Made by a program: the position numbers and the translations under genes
In this document: positions 26,139-36,947 of the stretch, in pieces
Layout: each line of letters starts with the position of its first letter
Position numbering within the stretch: position 1 is the stretch's first letter
From: Poseidonibacter antarcticus
Lineage (GTDB): Bacteria; Campylobacterota; Campylobacteria; Campylobacterales; Arcobacteraceae
Reading direction: 5' to 3'
Length of the DNA stretch: 64,000 nucleotides
Assembly (NCBI RefSeq): GCF_003667345.1
Contig: NZ_RCWF01000004.1
Coordinates: forward strand, 1-64,000
Notes under the pieces: generated by a model
Seen by the model: only the letters and a program-made list of their open reading frames with translations
Told to the model about the DNA's origin: nothing
Databases searched by the model: none

Positions 26139-27308
26139 CTATTTTTTATTTGTCCCAATTAGATATAAAAAATTTTCCACAACTAAGAATGAACCAAAGA
26201 CTAAATATTCTTCATTATCATTAATTGTGATTATATCTTCTTTTATTATATTTAATTTATCTATAATTTTTACTAAATTATTTCTAGGAACAATTCTTTT
26301 ATCATCTACATTTATTATGATTATTTTATTTATTATAGGTTTTAAAATACTTAAAACTTTTTCATAATCTTTATCAGCATAAGAATTGTATATTAAAGTA
26401 ATTTTTTTATCTTTAAATTCTTCTTTTAAAACTCTAGCTGCCAAAGGATTATGACCGACATCAATAGTTATATTTTTTGCTATTTTTTGACATCTTCCAA
26501 ATAGTTCAACATCATCAAAATATTCTAAATGTAAAGGAATATTAAGTTCTTCTAAGCATTTTATTACAAGGTGTAAGTTTCGTTTTAAATATGTTGCAAA
26601 ATTTTTATTTAAAGGATATTTATCAAAAATCTCAACTTTTTTGATTGTAATATTTTTATTTCTTTCTTCTTTTATTTGTTCTTTAACTTTTAATGCTGTT
26701 TGATAAACACTATTATGTATTTGATAACCAATTAACATTTTTTTATCAACTGAACGCATTTTTGTTTGAGCTATTTCTTCAACTGTATTTCCTAAAAAAC
26801 TCATATGATCTAAGTCAATTGTTGTAATCAATGATAAATCATTTTCTACAACATTTGTCGCATCAAATTCACCACCAAGTCCTGCTTCTAGAACAAGATA
26901 ATCACAATCTTTTGATAAGTAAAATGATAAAAGAGTTAGATATTCAAAATATGTAAGTTTTTCTAATAAGTTAATAGGATATAACTCTTGCAAAAATTTA
27001 TGTGCAATTTCAAGTTCTTCATCGCATACATCACTTCCATTTATCCAAATACGTTCATTTAGTTTTATAATATGAGGAGAGCTATAGTGAAGTACTTTGT
27101 AATTAGCTTTATTTAAATAATGTGCTAAAAATCTTCCAGTACTTCCTTTCCCATTTGTTCCAACAATATGAATAACAAAAGGAAGAGTGATTTCTTTTGA
27201 AAGTAAGTCCCAAGAAGATTTTACAATTGTAAAATCTATCTTGTCGTAATAAAGAGTTTTAAACTCTAAAAATTGAGCTAATGAAGCTTTTTTAAAATCA
27301 ACTAGCAT
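26139..27308 (-). CDS. folC: Folylpolyglutamate synthase / dihydrofolate synthase FolC
   Basis: Mur-ligase family enzyme that adds glutamate to dihydropteroate and tetrahydrofolate. 389 residues. The P-loop is GTNGKGSTGRF near residue 50; other motifs are LEAGLGGEFDATN, TTIDLDHMSFLG and the C-terminal DVGHNPLAA. Cytosolic, complete. It follows lptE-like and leuS in one minus-strand run with a 3-bp gap. Confidence 0.93.
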   Translation of the reverse strand: MLVDFKKASLAQFLEFKTLYYDKIDFTIVKSSWDLLSKEITLPFVIHIVGTNGKGSTGRFLAHYLNKANYKVLHYSSPHIIKLNERIWINGSDVCDEELEIAHKFLQELYPINLLEKLTYFEYLTLLSFYLSKDCDYLVLEAGLGGEFDATNVVENDLSLITTIDLDHMSFLGNTVEEIAQTKMRSVDKKMLIGYQIHNSVYQTALKVKEQIKEERNKNITIKKVEIFDKYPLNKNFATYLKRNLHLVIKCLEELNIPLHLEYFDDVELFGRCQKIAKNITIDVGHNPLAARVLKEEFKDKKITLIYNSYADKDYEKVLSILKPIINKIIIINVDDKRIVPRNNLVKIIDKLNIIKEDIITINDNEEYLVFGSFLVVENFLYLIGTNKK

Positions 27309-27311
27309 TTA

Positions 27312-27851
27312 TTATTTTTTAAATGATGCTACTGCAATTTTAGATAATACTTCTTCAAGTGCATCATCAGCAGCCTTGGCGATTGCATCAAAACGTTTTG
27401 TATCAGTAATAGTTGTATCATCTCCAATTGAGAAATCATTTTCACCATCAACTAAAAAAGATTTTGTAATATTATCTGCTTTTTTATGATATTTTACAGA
27501 AATATTTACTTTTGCTCTATAAACTTTATTATAACCTGAAACATCATATTGAAGTGTAGACATTGAAACTGATTGAATTCTTAAATCCATAATAGTATCA
27601 GCTAATTTCTCATCATATACAAGTTTTGAACCTATTTTTTGTATTAATAATTGATTCATTGAATCTTTAATTAATACAGCATTTCTTGGATCTTGTAAAT
27701 CAATATATAATCGTACAAATACTTTTCCTGCAAGCTCTTTTTTCGCATAATAAGTACTAGGTTTATAACCACATCCACTAAAAGTGAAAAAACAAAGACT
27801 TAAAGTAAAAAGTACAAATAGTACTTTTTTAATAATATTTATACTTTTCAT
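27312..27851 (-). CDS. lptE: LptE-like outer-membrane lipoprotein
   Basis: A 179-residue lipoprotein with signal peptide and lipobox (FTFSGC, Cys at about 26) followed by GYKPS, the typical start of LptE after the lipid-bearing Cys. The rest is a mixed alpha/beta domain. LptE plugs the LptD barrel and helps insert lipopolysaccharide into the outer membrane. The position directly after leuS is the known order for lptE in many proteobacteria, which supports the call despite low sequence conservation. Confidence 0.78.
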   Translation of the reverse strand: MKSINIIKKVLFVLFTLSLCFFTFSGCGYKPSTYYAKKELAGKVFVRLYIDLQDPRNAVLIKDSMNQLLIQKIGSKLVYDEKLADTIMDLRIQSVSMSTLQYDVSGYNKVYRAKVNISVKYHKKADNITKSFLVDGENDFSIGDDTTITDTKRFDAIAKAADDALEEVLSKIAVASFKK

Positions 27852-27858
27852 ACTTTAA

Positions 27859-30324
27859 TTATCCTTTTATTACTAAGTTTACTAATTTTTTTGGAACTAC
27901 AATTTCTTTGATAATCTCTTTGCCTTCAATCCATTTTAATGAACTTTGTTTTGCAATAGCTAAAATATCTTCTTTTGAAGCATTTGGTTCTACTTCAATC
28001 TCACATCTTTTTTTACCATTAATTGTAACTGCTAAAGTAAGTGAATCCATTTGGAATACTTCTTCTTTTACTTCAATTTTATTATCAAAATTTTCTTTTT
28101 TGAATAATTCATTTGAAATTTCCCAACATGCATGAGGAATTATAGGTTCTAAGATATTAGATAAAATATAATATCCTTCTGCCCAAATTTGTTCATTTTT
28201 TTGAGATGATAAAGCATTTAAAGCTTCCATTGATGAAGCAATTAACGTATTAAATGTATATGTTTTATCAAATACTTCATTTGATTTTTGTAATGCTTCA
28301 TATACTTTTTTTCTAGCATTTTTTTCATCTTTATCTAATGATTTATGATCAATATCTTTAAAAGTATTAATTCCATTTTCACTAACATTTGAAGCTCTTT
28401 CAAAGAACTTTTTGATAAATCTAAATGCACCGTCAACAGCTGAATCATTCCACTCTAATTCTTTTGTAGGAGGCGCAGCAAACATCATAAATAATCTTGC
28501 AGTATCAGCACCATATTTATCTACAATTAAATCAGGGTCAACTACATTACCTTTTGATTTTGACATTTTAGCACCATCTTTTAAAACCATCCCTTGTGTA
28601 AGAAGTCTTTTAAATGGCTCTTTTGAATTTGTATATCCTAAAGAGTTTAATGCTTTTGTAAAAAATCTAGAATATAAAAGGTGTAAAATTGCATGTTCTA
28701 TTCCACCAATATATTGGTCAACATCCATCCAGTAATCACTATCAGCTTTAGAAATTCCTTCTGTTTCCCATTTTTTTGGATTTGTTGCATATCTTAAGAA
28801 ATACCAAGAAGATTGTACAAATGTATCTAAAGTATCTGTTTCCCTTACAGCATCTTTTCCACATTTTGGACAAGATGTGTGCTTCCATGTAGGATGAGTA
28901 TCTAAAGGATTTCCTTCACCTGTAATTTCTACATCTTCAGGTAATGCAATTGGTAAGTTTTCTATTTTTTCAGGAACTAAACCACAATCAGGACAATGTA
29001 CAAAAGGAAGAGGAGCTCCCCAGTATCTTTGTCTTGAAACACCCCAATCTCTTAATTTGAAATTAACTTGTTTAATTCCTAAAGAATTTTGTTCAAAATG
29101 ATAAAGAATTGCTTTTTTAGCTTTTGTATTTTTTAATCCTGTAAAACTTTCAGAATTAATTAATTCACCTTCACCTGTAAATGCTTCTGTTTGTTTTTCA
29201 ATTATTCCATCTTTTCCTACAATAACTTGATTTATTGGTAAATCATATTGTTTTGCAAATTCAAAGTCTCTTTGGTCATGAGCAGGTACAGCCATAACTG
29301 CACCACCACCATAAGATGCTAATACAAAGTTAGCAACCCATACTGGAATTTTTTCACCTGTTAATGGATGCATTACATCAATTTCTAAAGAAACTCCTTT
29401 TTTATCTTGCGTTGCTCTATCTCGTTCACTTACTTTTTGCATTTTTTTAATTGCTTCAAGTTTATTATCTGGAAGTAATTTATGCTCTAATATATATTTT
29501 ACAATTGGATGTTCAGGAGCTAATGCTGAATAAGAAATTCCATAAATTGTATCAGGTCTTGTTGTAAATACTAAATATTTAGAAAAGGCTCTATTTAATT
29601 TATTTTTAGAATCTTTTGATAATTCAAGTTTAAATTCTAAACCTTCACTTCTACCAATCCAATTTTCTTGCATTGTAAGAACTTGTGATGGCCAAGTATC
29701 TTTTAATCCATCTAAATCATCAAGTAATTCTTGTGCATATTTTGTAATACCAATATAATATCCAGGCATTTCTTTTTGCACAACTTCTGTTCCACATCTC
29801 CAACAACAACCCTCTTCAAGTTGCTCATTTGCTAAAACTGTTAAATCATGAGGACACCAATTTACTGTTGCTGATTTTCTATATAATAAACCTTCCTCAA
29901 ACATTTTTATAATAAATTCTTGTTCCCATTTAGTATATAATTCATCAGAAGTTGCGAATTCTCTAGTTTCTGAGAATGATAAACCTAATGCTTTTAACTC
30001 ATCTCTCATATAATCTATATTTTCATAAGTCCATTTTTTAGGATGTAATTTATGTTTAATAGCTGCATTTTCAGCTGGCATTCCAAAACTATCCCATCCA
30101 ATTGGATGTAATACATTAAAATCTGACTTTCTAAAATGTCTAGCAAAAGCATCACCTAAACAGTAGTTTCTAACATGTCCCATATGGATTCTTCCACTTG
30201 GATATGGGAACATACTTAAAATATATTTTTTTTCTTTACTTTGATCATCACTTGGTTCAAAAGATTTATTTTCGCTCCAAAATTTTTGCCATTTATTCTC
30301 TATTACTTTTGCATTATATTCCAT
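27859..30324 (-). CDS. leuS: Leucyl-tRNA synthetase
   Basis: Class I aminoacyl-tRNA synthetase charging tRNA-Leu; 821 residues, complete. The HIGH motif reads HMGHVRNY (about 48-55) and KMSKS reads [12 protein letters not shown]. The CP1 editing domain has the TRPDTIYG and [12 protein letters not shown] blocks, and a zinc-like CxxC pair (CPDCG, CPKCG) lies in the insert. Its start overlaps the last base of the DUF6394 gene stop. Confidence 0.98.
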   Translation of the reverse strand: MEYNAKVIENKWQKFWSENKSFEPSDDQSKEKKYILSMFPYPSGRIHMGHVRNYCLGDAFARHFRKSDFNVLHPIGWDSFGMPAENAAIKHKLHPKKWTYENIDYMRDELKALGLSFSETREFATSDELYTKWEQEFIIKMFEEGLLYRKSATVNWCPHDLTVLANEQLEEGCCWRCGTEVVQKEMPGYYIGITKYAQELLDDLDGLKDTWPSQVLTMQENWIGRSEGLEFKLELSKDSKNKLNRAFSKYLVFTTRPDTIYGISYSALAPEHPIVKYILEHKLLPDNKLEAIKKMQKVSERDRATQDKKGVSLEIDVMHPLTGEKIPVWVANFVLASYGGGAVMAVPAHDQRDFEFAKQYDLPINQVIVGKDGIIEKQTEAFTGEGELINSESFTGLKNTKAKKAILYHFEQNSLGIKQVNFKLRDWGVSRQRYWGAPLPFVHCPDCGLVPEKIENLPIALPEDVEITGEGNPLDTHPTWKHTSCPKCGKDAVRETDTLDTFVQSSWYFLRYATNPKKWETEGISKADSDYWMDVDQYIGGIEHAILHLLYSRFFTKALNSLGYTNSKEPFKRLLTQGMVLKDGAKMSKSKGNVVDPDLIVDKYGADTARLFMMFAAPPTKELEWNDSAVDGAFRFIKKFFERASNVSENGINTFKDIDHKSLDKDEKNARKKVYEALQKSNEVFDKTYTFNTLIASSMEALNALSSQKNEQIWAEGYYILSNILEPIIPHACWEISNELFKKENFDNKIEVKEEVFQMDSLTLAVTINGKKRCEIEVEPNASKEDILAIAKQSSLKWIEGKEIIKEIVVPKKLVNLVIKG

Positions 30325-30668
30325 TAAAATTCATCCTTATCTTGACTCTTTGCGCTTTCTATTAATGCTAATGCTATTGAGAAAATATTTGCAACAATTG
30401 CACCAATAGCTAATGAAATTGCTAAAGATATATTATTCATAAAAGTTAAAACCATAAACGCCGGAATCAGATGTAAATCAGCAACTAATGAACTTGCTAG
30501 TAATTCAGCAGCAAGTAAATTTTTAACGCCTAGTTTTAAAATTGTAGATATTACATTTACTCCAGTTGCTATAAACAAAGCTATTTCATTTTGTTCATAT
30601 AAAAAACCTGCAGTAGTTGTAAGAGACATTAGTGAGAAAAATATATAAGTTACTTTACCCCAATCCAT
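30324..30668 (-). CDS. DUF6394-family membrane protein
   Basis: A 114-residue integral membrane protein with about four hydrophobic helices and an acidic C-terminus. It matches the small DUF6394 proteins that precede leuS in Campylobacterota (recollection). It shares one base with the leuS start, so the two are coupled. Function unknown. Confidence 0.75.
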   Translation of the reverse strand: MDWGKVTYIFFSLMSLTTTAGFLYEQNEIALFIATGVNVISTILKLGVKNLLAAELLASSLVADLHLIPAFMVLTFMNNISLAISLAIGAIVANIFSIALALIESAKSQDKDEF

Positions 30669-30775
30669 TTTAATCCTTTTATAGCTTTACTTTTAATTTG
30701 TTCGTGATAATAGCTAAGTTTTGATAATAAATTGCTTTATAATCTGTCAATATAAGCTAAGCTTAGGTATGGAAG

Positions 30776-31270
30776 TTAGTTCATAAGTTTTTTATTTTTT
30801 ATAGATATTAATATTTTTATAAATAAGTAAATAATAATAAATTTTAATATCAACTGAGAAATCATATAAAATCCAAAACCATCAATACCTATTTCAAATG
30901 GATTTAAATTATGAAGTAATAAATTAAAAGTTAAATCATGAGTAATAGCTAAATAAATACAAACCGAACCATATAAAGCTAAAGTTATAAATTGCTTTCT
31001 ATGCATAAAAATAAAACTACAAATGCAATACCAAATAAATATAACAAATATAGCAGAAATCAATAATTCTTTATAAACACTCTCTTCCATATGAAAAATA
31101 TAAGATTTTCCAATATCTAAATATTCATATTCTAGAATACTTGAAATAAGTTGAAGAATTATTATCCAAATAAAAGCTAATACCCAATCCTTACCATTAT
31201 TAGATGTGATTTTATCAAAGGTGTTTTTATATATTTTTAGCTTATTAAAAAAAGGATTTTTCTCTTGCAT
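30776..31270 (-). CDS. Hypothetical integral membrane protein
   Basis: 164 residues with four predicted membrane helices (about 28-48, 70-93, 97-115, 132-157). No family recognised. It lies between the secF terminator and the leuS run; its own promoter would have to be in the 80 bp after that terminator. Conserved charged residues in the helices are not apparent, so no transport role is proposed. Confidence 0.6.
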   Translation of the reverse strand: MQEKNPFFNKLKIYKNTFDKITSNNGKDWVLAFIWIIILQLISSILEYEYLDIGKSYIFHMEESVYKELLISAIFVIFIWYCICSFIFMHRKQFITLALYGSVCIYLAITHDLTFNLLLHNLNPFEIGIDGFGFYMISQLILKFIIIYLFIKILISIKNKKLMN

Positions 31271-31349
31271 TTGATCTCCAAAGTATTCATATAAATCAAT
31301 ATTTTTATTTTATATCAACTATTATTAAAAAGAGTTATTATAAACATAA

Positions 31350-31382
31350 AAAAAGGCTAAGAAGAAACTTCTTAGCCTTTTT
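31350..31382 (-). terminator. Rho-independent terminator after secF
   Basis: AAAAAGGCTAAGAAG (31350-31364) pairs perfectly with CTTCTTAGCCTTTTT (31368-31382) around AAA. The stem is 15 bp with U-runs on both strands; it would end the yajC-secD-secF transcript. Confidence 0.9.
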
Positions 31383-31404
31383 ATAAAAATTAGATTTAAA
31401 ATAC

Positions 31405-32373
31405 TTATATTGTACCTTGTTCGTACATTGCTCTCATTTTATCTTTTTCTTTTTGTCTTTTTAATTTACTTGCTTCTTTTGTTCTAAAATCATTAATTGA
31501 AAATTTTAGTTGAACTAAGAATGATGATGCGACAAATATTGATGAATAAGTTCCAACAATAATACCTACAAGCATTGTAAAGGCAAATCCATTAATAATC
31601 TCTCCACCAAATATGTAAAGTGTTGCAACAACAAAAAATGTAGTTAATGATGTAAGTGTAGTTCTTGATAATGTTTTACTTACAGATTCATTTACAAGTT
31701 TTTCTAAAACATCTTCTTTTGAACTTTGAACACTTTCTCTAACTCTATCAAAGACAATAATAGTATCATTTAATGAGTATCCTAAAAGTGTAAGAACAGC
31801 AGCTAAAATATCAAGATTAACTTCTATACTAAATAAACTAATTGCTCCAAGTGCAATTATAATATCATGTGCTAATGCTAAAATAGATGCAATTGCAAAT
31901 CTCCACTCAAATCTAAACGATACATAAGCTAGAATTACAATCAAAGACAAGCCAAAGGCCATAAGACCTTTTTCTCTTAATTCTCCACCAACTTTTGGTC
32001 CTACAATATCAACTCTTCTGATTTCAAAATTACCAGTTGGTTTTAGAATTTTATGTATTTCATCACCAATATCATTTGTAATACTAGATGATGAACCTGT
32101 AATTCTAATTATTACTTCTTCAGCACTTCCAAATTCTGTAATTGTTGCATTTTTATAATCTGTTTGTTTTAATATATCTCGAATTTGATTAACTGGTGCT
32201 TTTTGTTCATATTTTGCTTGAACAATAGTTCCACCTTCAAAATCAATACCAAAGTTTACACCTTTTGTTAATAATAAAACAATTGAAGCAATAATTAGTA
32301 AAGAAGAGAAACCTAGGAAAGGTAATCTTTTTCCCATAAAATTATAAATTTTATCTGATTTAAAAAATTCCAT
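31405..32373 (-). CDS. secF: Protein translocase subunit SecF
   Basis: RND-like membrane subunit of the Sec accessory complex, 322 residues. Six membrane helices surround a periplasmic P1 domain; the GVNFGIDFEGGT start of P1 and the YSLNDTIIVFDRVRE motif in helix 4/5 are typical. With SecD it uses proton flow to pull preproteins across the inner membrane. Its start overlaps the secD stop by one base. Confidence 0.96.
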   Translation of the reverse strand: MEFFKSDKIYNFMGKRLPFLGFSSLLIIASIVLLLTKGVNFGIDFEGGTIVQAKYEQKAPVNQIRDILKQTDYKNATITEFGSAEEVIIRITGSSSSITNDIGDEIHKILKPTGNFEIRRVDIVGPKVGGELREKGLMAFGLSLIVILAYVSFRFEWRFAIASILALAHDIIIALGAISLFSIEVNLDILAAVLTLLGYSLNDTIIVFDRVRESVQSSKEDVLEKLVNESVSKTLSRTTLTSLTTFFVVATLYIFGGEIINGFAFTMLVGIIVGTYSSIFVASSFLVQLKFSINDFRTKEASKLKRQKEKDKMRAMYEQGTI

Positions 32374-33938
32374 TAGTTAACTCCAAACCATTTTTTTAAG
32401 TCTTTATCTTTTGATATTTTTCCAAGTAATGCTTCATAAATACCATGAGTACCTAAAATAGCAGTTAACATCGAAGCTAAAATACCAATAGAAATAGTTA
32501 CAGCAAATCCTTTTATAGGTCCTGTACCATATGCATATAAAATCACGGCAACTAAAAGTGTTGTAACATTAGCATCTAAGATTGCTCTCATTGCATTTGA
32601 ATATCCATCTTCAATAGCTTTTGTAACTGAAACACCTGATTTTAATAATTCTCTAATTCTTTCATTAATAATAACATTCGAATCAACAGCCATACCAACT
32701 GTTAATACAATTCCTGCCATACCAGGTAAAGTTAAAGTAGCTCCAAACATTGCCATAACAGAAATTATTATAAAGATATTTGTAATTAATGCAATATTCG
32801 CAATAACACCTGCACGTCTGTAATAAACTATCATAAAGAAAAATACAATTGCTAGACCTGAAATTAAAGCAATTAATGAAGCTTTAATAGAATCAGCACC
32901 CAAAGATGGACCAACTGATCTTTTTTCTAATAAATTAACTGAAGCAGGTAATGCACCTGATCTTAAAGCAATAGCAACATTTCCAGCTTCAACTAATGTA
33001 AATCCACCAGATATTTGTCCTGAACCACCACCGATTCTTTCTCTAATATTTGGTGCTGAATAAACTTTTCCATCTAAAACAACAGCTAGTCTTTTCCCTA
33101 TACTTTTACCTGTGAAATCTCCAAATATTCTAGCACCTGTTGAATTTAATGTAAAGTTAATAATCGCTTGATTACTTTGATCAAATGCAACTTGAGCATC
33201 TATTACTTGAGAACCATTTAAAATAGGAATCTCTTTTACTAAATATTTTGTATTAGCATCTTTAGTATCTTCTAAAATTATATCACCATATTCAGAAGCT
33301 TGTGATCTTGAAAGAGTATAAACTTGATCAGCTCTTTGTTCATCAACTTCCATTAGTTCTAATTTTGCTGGTTTTGAGATTAATTCTCTTGCTGCTTTTT
33401 CTTCTGCTAATGTTTTAATACCAGGTAATTCTACAACTATATCAGTTGCACCTTGTCTTACAACAGAAGGCTCAGCAAGTCCAAATTGGTCAAGTCTATT
33501 TCTAATTGTTTCAACTGCTTGAGATACTGCTAAATCTTCTGTTTTAGCTATATCTGCAGCAGTTAATTTTAAAGTATATGATAATTCATCTTTTGAAATA
33601 TCAAGACCTTTTATTTGCTTTAACATCTCATCCATTTTTGGAATTTCATCTTTGTCTAAAATAGTGAAACTAACACTTTCATTGTCAATAGATAAACCAT
33701 CAATTAGTAAGTCTTCATCATCAGCATAATATTTTATAGATGTAGCAATTGTTTTGATTTTAGATGTTACTGCTTCGTTAGTATTTACACCAAGTCGCAT
33801 ATGAAGGCCACCTTGTAAATCAAGTCCTAGAGATATTTTTTTTCCACTGTCAGTTTGCATAAAAGATGGAATTGCAAAAGCAACACCAAAAATAATACTT
33901 AATGCAAAAATGACAAGTCTATAATTAAAGATTTTCAA
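32373..33938 (-). CDS. secD: Protein translocase subunit SecD
   Basis: Partner of SecF, 521 residues. N-terminal helix, large periplasmic P1 domain starting LGLDLQGGLHMRLGV, the conserved VVELPGI segment, then five membrane helices with the GMAVDSNVIINERIRE motif. It lies between yajC and secF in the usual order. Confidence 0.97.
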   Translation of the reverse strand: MKIFNYRLVIFALSIIFGVAFAIPSFMQTDSGKKISLGLDLQGGLHMRLGVNTNEAVTSKIKTIATSIKYYADDEDLLIDGLSIDNESVSFTILDKDEIPKMDEMLKQIKGLDISKDELSYTLKLTAADIAKTEDLAVSQAVETIRNRLDQFGLAEPSVVRQGATDIVVELPGIKTLAEEKAARELISKPAKLELMEVDEQRADQVYTLSRSQASEYGDIILEDTKDANTKYLVKEIPILNGSQVIDAQVAFDQSNQAIINFTLNSTGARIFGDFTGKSIGKRLAVVLDGKVYSAPNIRERIGGGSGQISGGFTLVEAGNVAIALRSGALPASVNLLEKRSVGPSLGADSIKASLIALISGLAIVFFFMIVYYRRAGVIANIALITNIFIIISVMAMFGATLTLPGMAGIVLTVGMAVDSNVIINERIRELLKSGVSVTKAIEDGYSNAMRAILDANVTTLLVAVILYAYGTGPIKGFAVTISIGILASMLTAILGTHGIYEALLGKISKDKDLKKWFGVN

Positions 33939-34014
33939 TCTTGGTCCTTAGTAAGGGGATTTTTATTTGAAGTATAAAACATGTAAGATAATTACATGTT
34001 TTAAATAATGAAAT

Positions 34015-34290
34015 TTAGTCTTCTAAAAGTTTAGAAACGAATTCTTTAACAAGCTTCATTTCTGAGCCATCACTGTTTTTAACTGTAAGACTATCATCTG
34101 TTACAGCAGAAACTTCTACCATTAAGCCTCCATTTGTTACAATCTTATCACCCTTCTTTAAATTAGCAACCATTTCTTTATGAGCTTTCGCTTGTTTTTG
34201 TTGTGGTCTAATAATTAAGAAGTAAAATATTGCAAATAATGCAACAAGAGGTAATAATGAGCTTATTAAATCAGTACTTGAACTATCCAT
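34015..34290 (-). CDS. yajC: Preprotein translocase subunit YajC
   Basis: A 91-residue single-pass protein. The hydrophobic helix (about 10-27) is followed by FLIIRPQQKQAKAH and KGDKIVTNGG, the YajC signature. First gene of the yajC-secD-secF operon. Only 28 bp separate its start from the divergent lnt-like start, so each promoter overlaps the neighbouring gene. Confidence 0.95.
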   Translation of the reverse strand: MDSSSTDLISSLLPLVALFAIFYFLIIRPQQKQAKAHKEMVANLKKGDKIVTNGGLMVEVSAVTDDSLTVKNSDGSEMKLVKEFVSKLLED

Positions 34291-34318
34291 TAAATTTCCT
34301 TTCTATAAGTAGTTTATT

Positions 34319-35551
34319 ATGTTTTTACTAAAACGCGATAATTTTAACAAAAATTTCATAATAAAAGGCTTGGCAACAGCTATTTTATCAAGTGCATTTA
34401 TATACTTAAGCTATTTTAATATTGAATATAGATTAATTAATACTATTTTAGGCCTAGCAGGATTATATTTTTTACTTACAATTCCAAGAAAAGCAATGTT
34501 TTATGCAGGTTTTTTTATTGGTATTCTATGGTTTTATTGGATGGTTCTTAGTTTAAAATATTATGAATTAATCTATCTAACTCCAATTTTACTTCTTGCA
34601 ATAGGCCTTGTTTACGGTTTAATATTTCTATTTTTTACAATATATGATAAAACCCACTTTAGATTATTTTTAATATTTGCTTTTACTTTTATTGCACCAT
34701 TTGGTTTTAATTGGATGAAGTTTGAATTATTATTTATAGATTCTTATTTTGGTACTTCAAAAGAAGATTTTGCATTAATTTTAATTTCACTATATATGCT
34801 AATAAAATTAAAGAAAATGAAATTTTTATCAATCTTACCTCTATTTTTTGCACTCAATTTGCAAATTAATAATTCTAATAGTAATCCAAATGCAAGAATT
34901 TCAATGCCACAATTAAATATAGACCAAGATTTAAAATGGGAAAAGAATTATAGAAATACTATATATGAAAAGAATTTTGAGAAGATAAATACTGCAATTT
35001 CTAATAGAAAAGATTTAATAATCTTACCTGAAACAGCTTTCCCTACAGTATTAAATAGAAAAGATTTAATACTAAATAGATTAAAAGATAAATCATATAA
35101 AATTGATATTATTACAGGTTCTATATATTTAGAAAATAATCAATTTTTTAATGCTACATATTATATTTCAAAAGGTAATGTACAAATTGCTAAAAAACTA
35201 GTTTTAGTTCCCTTTGGTGAGGAAATACCACTTCCAAAATTCTTTGTAACTTTAATAAATGATATTTTTTATGATGGTGCACAAGATTATTCAAAAGCTT
35301 TAAAACCAAGTGATTTTGAAATAAAAGGACAAAAATTTAGAAATGCTATATGTTATGAAGCAACAACAGATAAAATTTTTGAGAATATTGGTGATATAAA
35401 ATATATGATAGCCACATCAAATAATGCATGGTTTACACCATCAATTGAACCAACATTACAAAAATTATTACTTAAATATTATGCTAAAAAATATAATGTA
35501 ACAATTTTTCATGTTGTAAATGGAAGTGAAAATACTATTATTAGACCTTAA
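34319..35551 (+). CDS. lnt: Apolipoprotein N-acyltransferase-like protein
   Basis: Transfers the third acyl chain to lipoproteins in the inner membrane. 410 residues, shorter than the 512 of E. coli, with about six to seven N-terminal helices. The carbon-nitrogen hydrolase domain retains the catalytic triad: Glu in LPETAFP, Lys in the KLVLVPFGEE block, and Cys in NAICYEA. The C-terminal last helix of longer homologues is missing. The end overlaps the convergent cca-like gene by 11 bp. Confidence 0.82.
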   Translation: MFLLKRDNFNKNFIIKGLATAILSSAFIYLSYFNIEYRLINTILGLAGLYFLLTIPRKAMFYAGFFIGILWFYWMVLSLKYYELIYLTPILLLAIGLVYGLIFLFFTIYDKTHFRLFLIFAFTFIAPFGFNWMKFELLFIDSYFGTSKEDFALILISLYMLIKLKKMKFLSILPLFFALNLQINNSNSNPNARISMPQLNIDQDLKWEKNYRNTIYEKNFEKINTAISNRKDLIILPETAFPTVLNRKDLILNRLKDKSYKIDIITGSIYLENNQFFNATYYISKGNVQIAKKLVLVPFGEEIPLPKFFVTLINDIFYDGAQDYSKALKPSDFEIKGQKFRNAICYEATTDKIFENIGDIKYMIATSNNAWFTPSIEPTLQKLLLKYYAKKYNVTIFHVVNGSENTIIRP

Positions 35552-36947
35552 TATACTTATTTATAATTTTGTCTATAATTTCACTTTTATCTAAATTCTC
35601 ATCAATTTGTAAATCTAAAGCAAAATCTAAAATCTCCTTAAACTCTTTTGAGGGTTTAAGTCCAAGCTTGATTAAATCACGGCCTAAAACAAATGGTTTT
35701 AATGCAGTATTTTCTATATTCAACTCTTTTGCTTGATTTAATAACCATGATGTTGCTTTTGGGCATTTTTCTTTATCTTCTATATCTCTACCTAGACAAT
35801 CAGCTAAGCAAACTAAACATAAATCTTCAATATTAACTTTTAGAGATAATCTTTTTACAGCTTTTAATGAAGAGTTTGCTAAGTATAATTGAAATGGTGC
35901 TAAATGATTTTTAACTAATGGTAAAATTAAATCAACAAATTTTTTTTCATTTGTAAGTCTAGCCAAAAATGTTTTTGTAGGTTCAATTCCTAGACTTTCA
36001 TGTTTATAAGATGTTATTTTTCCATTAATTTCATTTGAACAATAAGGCTTACCTAAATCATGGCAAAGTTCTGCATAAAAAAGATATAAAATTCTATATT
36101 CATCTTCTATTTCTTCTTCTTTTATTATTTTTGCCATTTCATCTAAAGTCATTAAGGTATGAATCCAAACATCACCTTCTGGATGATATTGCTTATCTTG
36201 TTTGCAACCTACTAAAGCTTTTAGTTCTGGAAAGTATTTTAAAACACCTAAGTCTTTTAATAAAGAAAATCCAATTGATGGTTTTTTTGATTTTAAAAAA
36301 AGTTTTTTGAATTCTTCATAAACCCTTTCTTTTGGGAGATATTTTAATTCATCATCTAAAACCATTTTTTTACAAAGCTCTTTTGTTTTATCATCAATTT
36401 CAAATTCAAATCTTGAAGTAAATTGAATTGCTCGATAAACTCTTAAAGGGTCTTCAATAAATGTATCATCATTTATATGTCTTAAAATATTATTCTTTAA
36501 GTCTTCAATTCCACTAAAAGGATCTAAAAACTCATTATTAATAAGATCATATCCAATTGAGTTAATAGTAAAATCACGTCTTAGGGCAGCTTCTTTATAT
36601 GACAAACTTTCATTAGTACATACAATAAAATCTCCATGACCTATTCCAGTTTTTTTTTCTGTTCTTGCTAATGCAAAATCAAAATCAAAACCTTCTACAT
36701 TTAAAGTTAAAACCCCAAATGATTTTCCTACTTGTTTAACATTACCAAATTTATTTAATGAATTTTCAATAGATTCAAGAGAGTTTATCCCAAAGATTTC
36801 AATATCATAATCTTTACAAGGAATATTTAAAAAACTATCACGAACACAACCACCTACTAAAATAGGAATAGCTCCTATTTCTTGTAGGTCAGTAATAATT
36901 TCTTCTAATACTTCAGGAATATTAGGCTTGGTTATGGATGTGAACAT
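35541..36947 (-). CDS. cca: CCA-adding enzyme / tRNA nucleotidyltransferase with HD domain
   Basis: Class II nucleotidyltransferase, about 468 residues. VGGCVRD and DYDIEIFG carry the catalytic Asp pair; the RRDFTINSIGYD block and the DPLRVYRAIQFTSRFEF neck are typical. An HD domain follows (HTLMTLDEM, HDLGKPY, then HESLG). It adds or repairs the tRNA 3' CCA end; a poly(A) polymerase role is less likely. The ATG at 36947 is preferred, since it begins just before the conserved domain and limits overlap with the MscS gene to 26 bp. Confidence 0.88.
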   Translation of the reverse strand: MFTSITKPNIPEVLEEIITDLQEIGAIPILVGGCVRDSFLNIPCKDYDIEIFGINSLESIENSLNKFGNVKQVGKSFGVLTLNVEGFDFDFALARTEKKTGIGHGDFIVCTNESLSYKEAALRRDFTINSIGYDLINNEFLDPFSGIEDLKNNILRHINDDTFIEDPLRVYRAIQFTSRFEFEIDDKTKELCKKMVLDDELKYLPKERVYEEFKKLFLKSKKPSIGFSLLKDLGVLKYFPELKALVGCKQDKQYHPEGDVWIHTLMTLDEMAKIIKEEEIEDEYRILYLFYAELCHDLGKPYCSNEINGKITSYKHESLGIEPTKTFLARLTNEKKFVDLILPLVKNHLAPFQLYLANSSLKAVKRLSLKVNIEDLCLVCLADCLGRDIEDKEKCPKATSWLLNQAKELNIENTALKPFVLGRDLIKLGLKPSKEFKEILDFALDLQIDENLDKSEIIDKIINKYIKV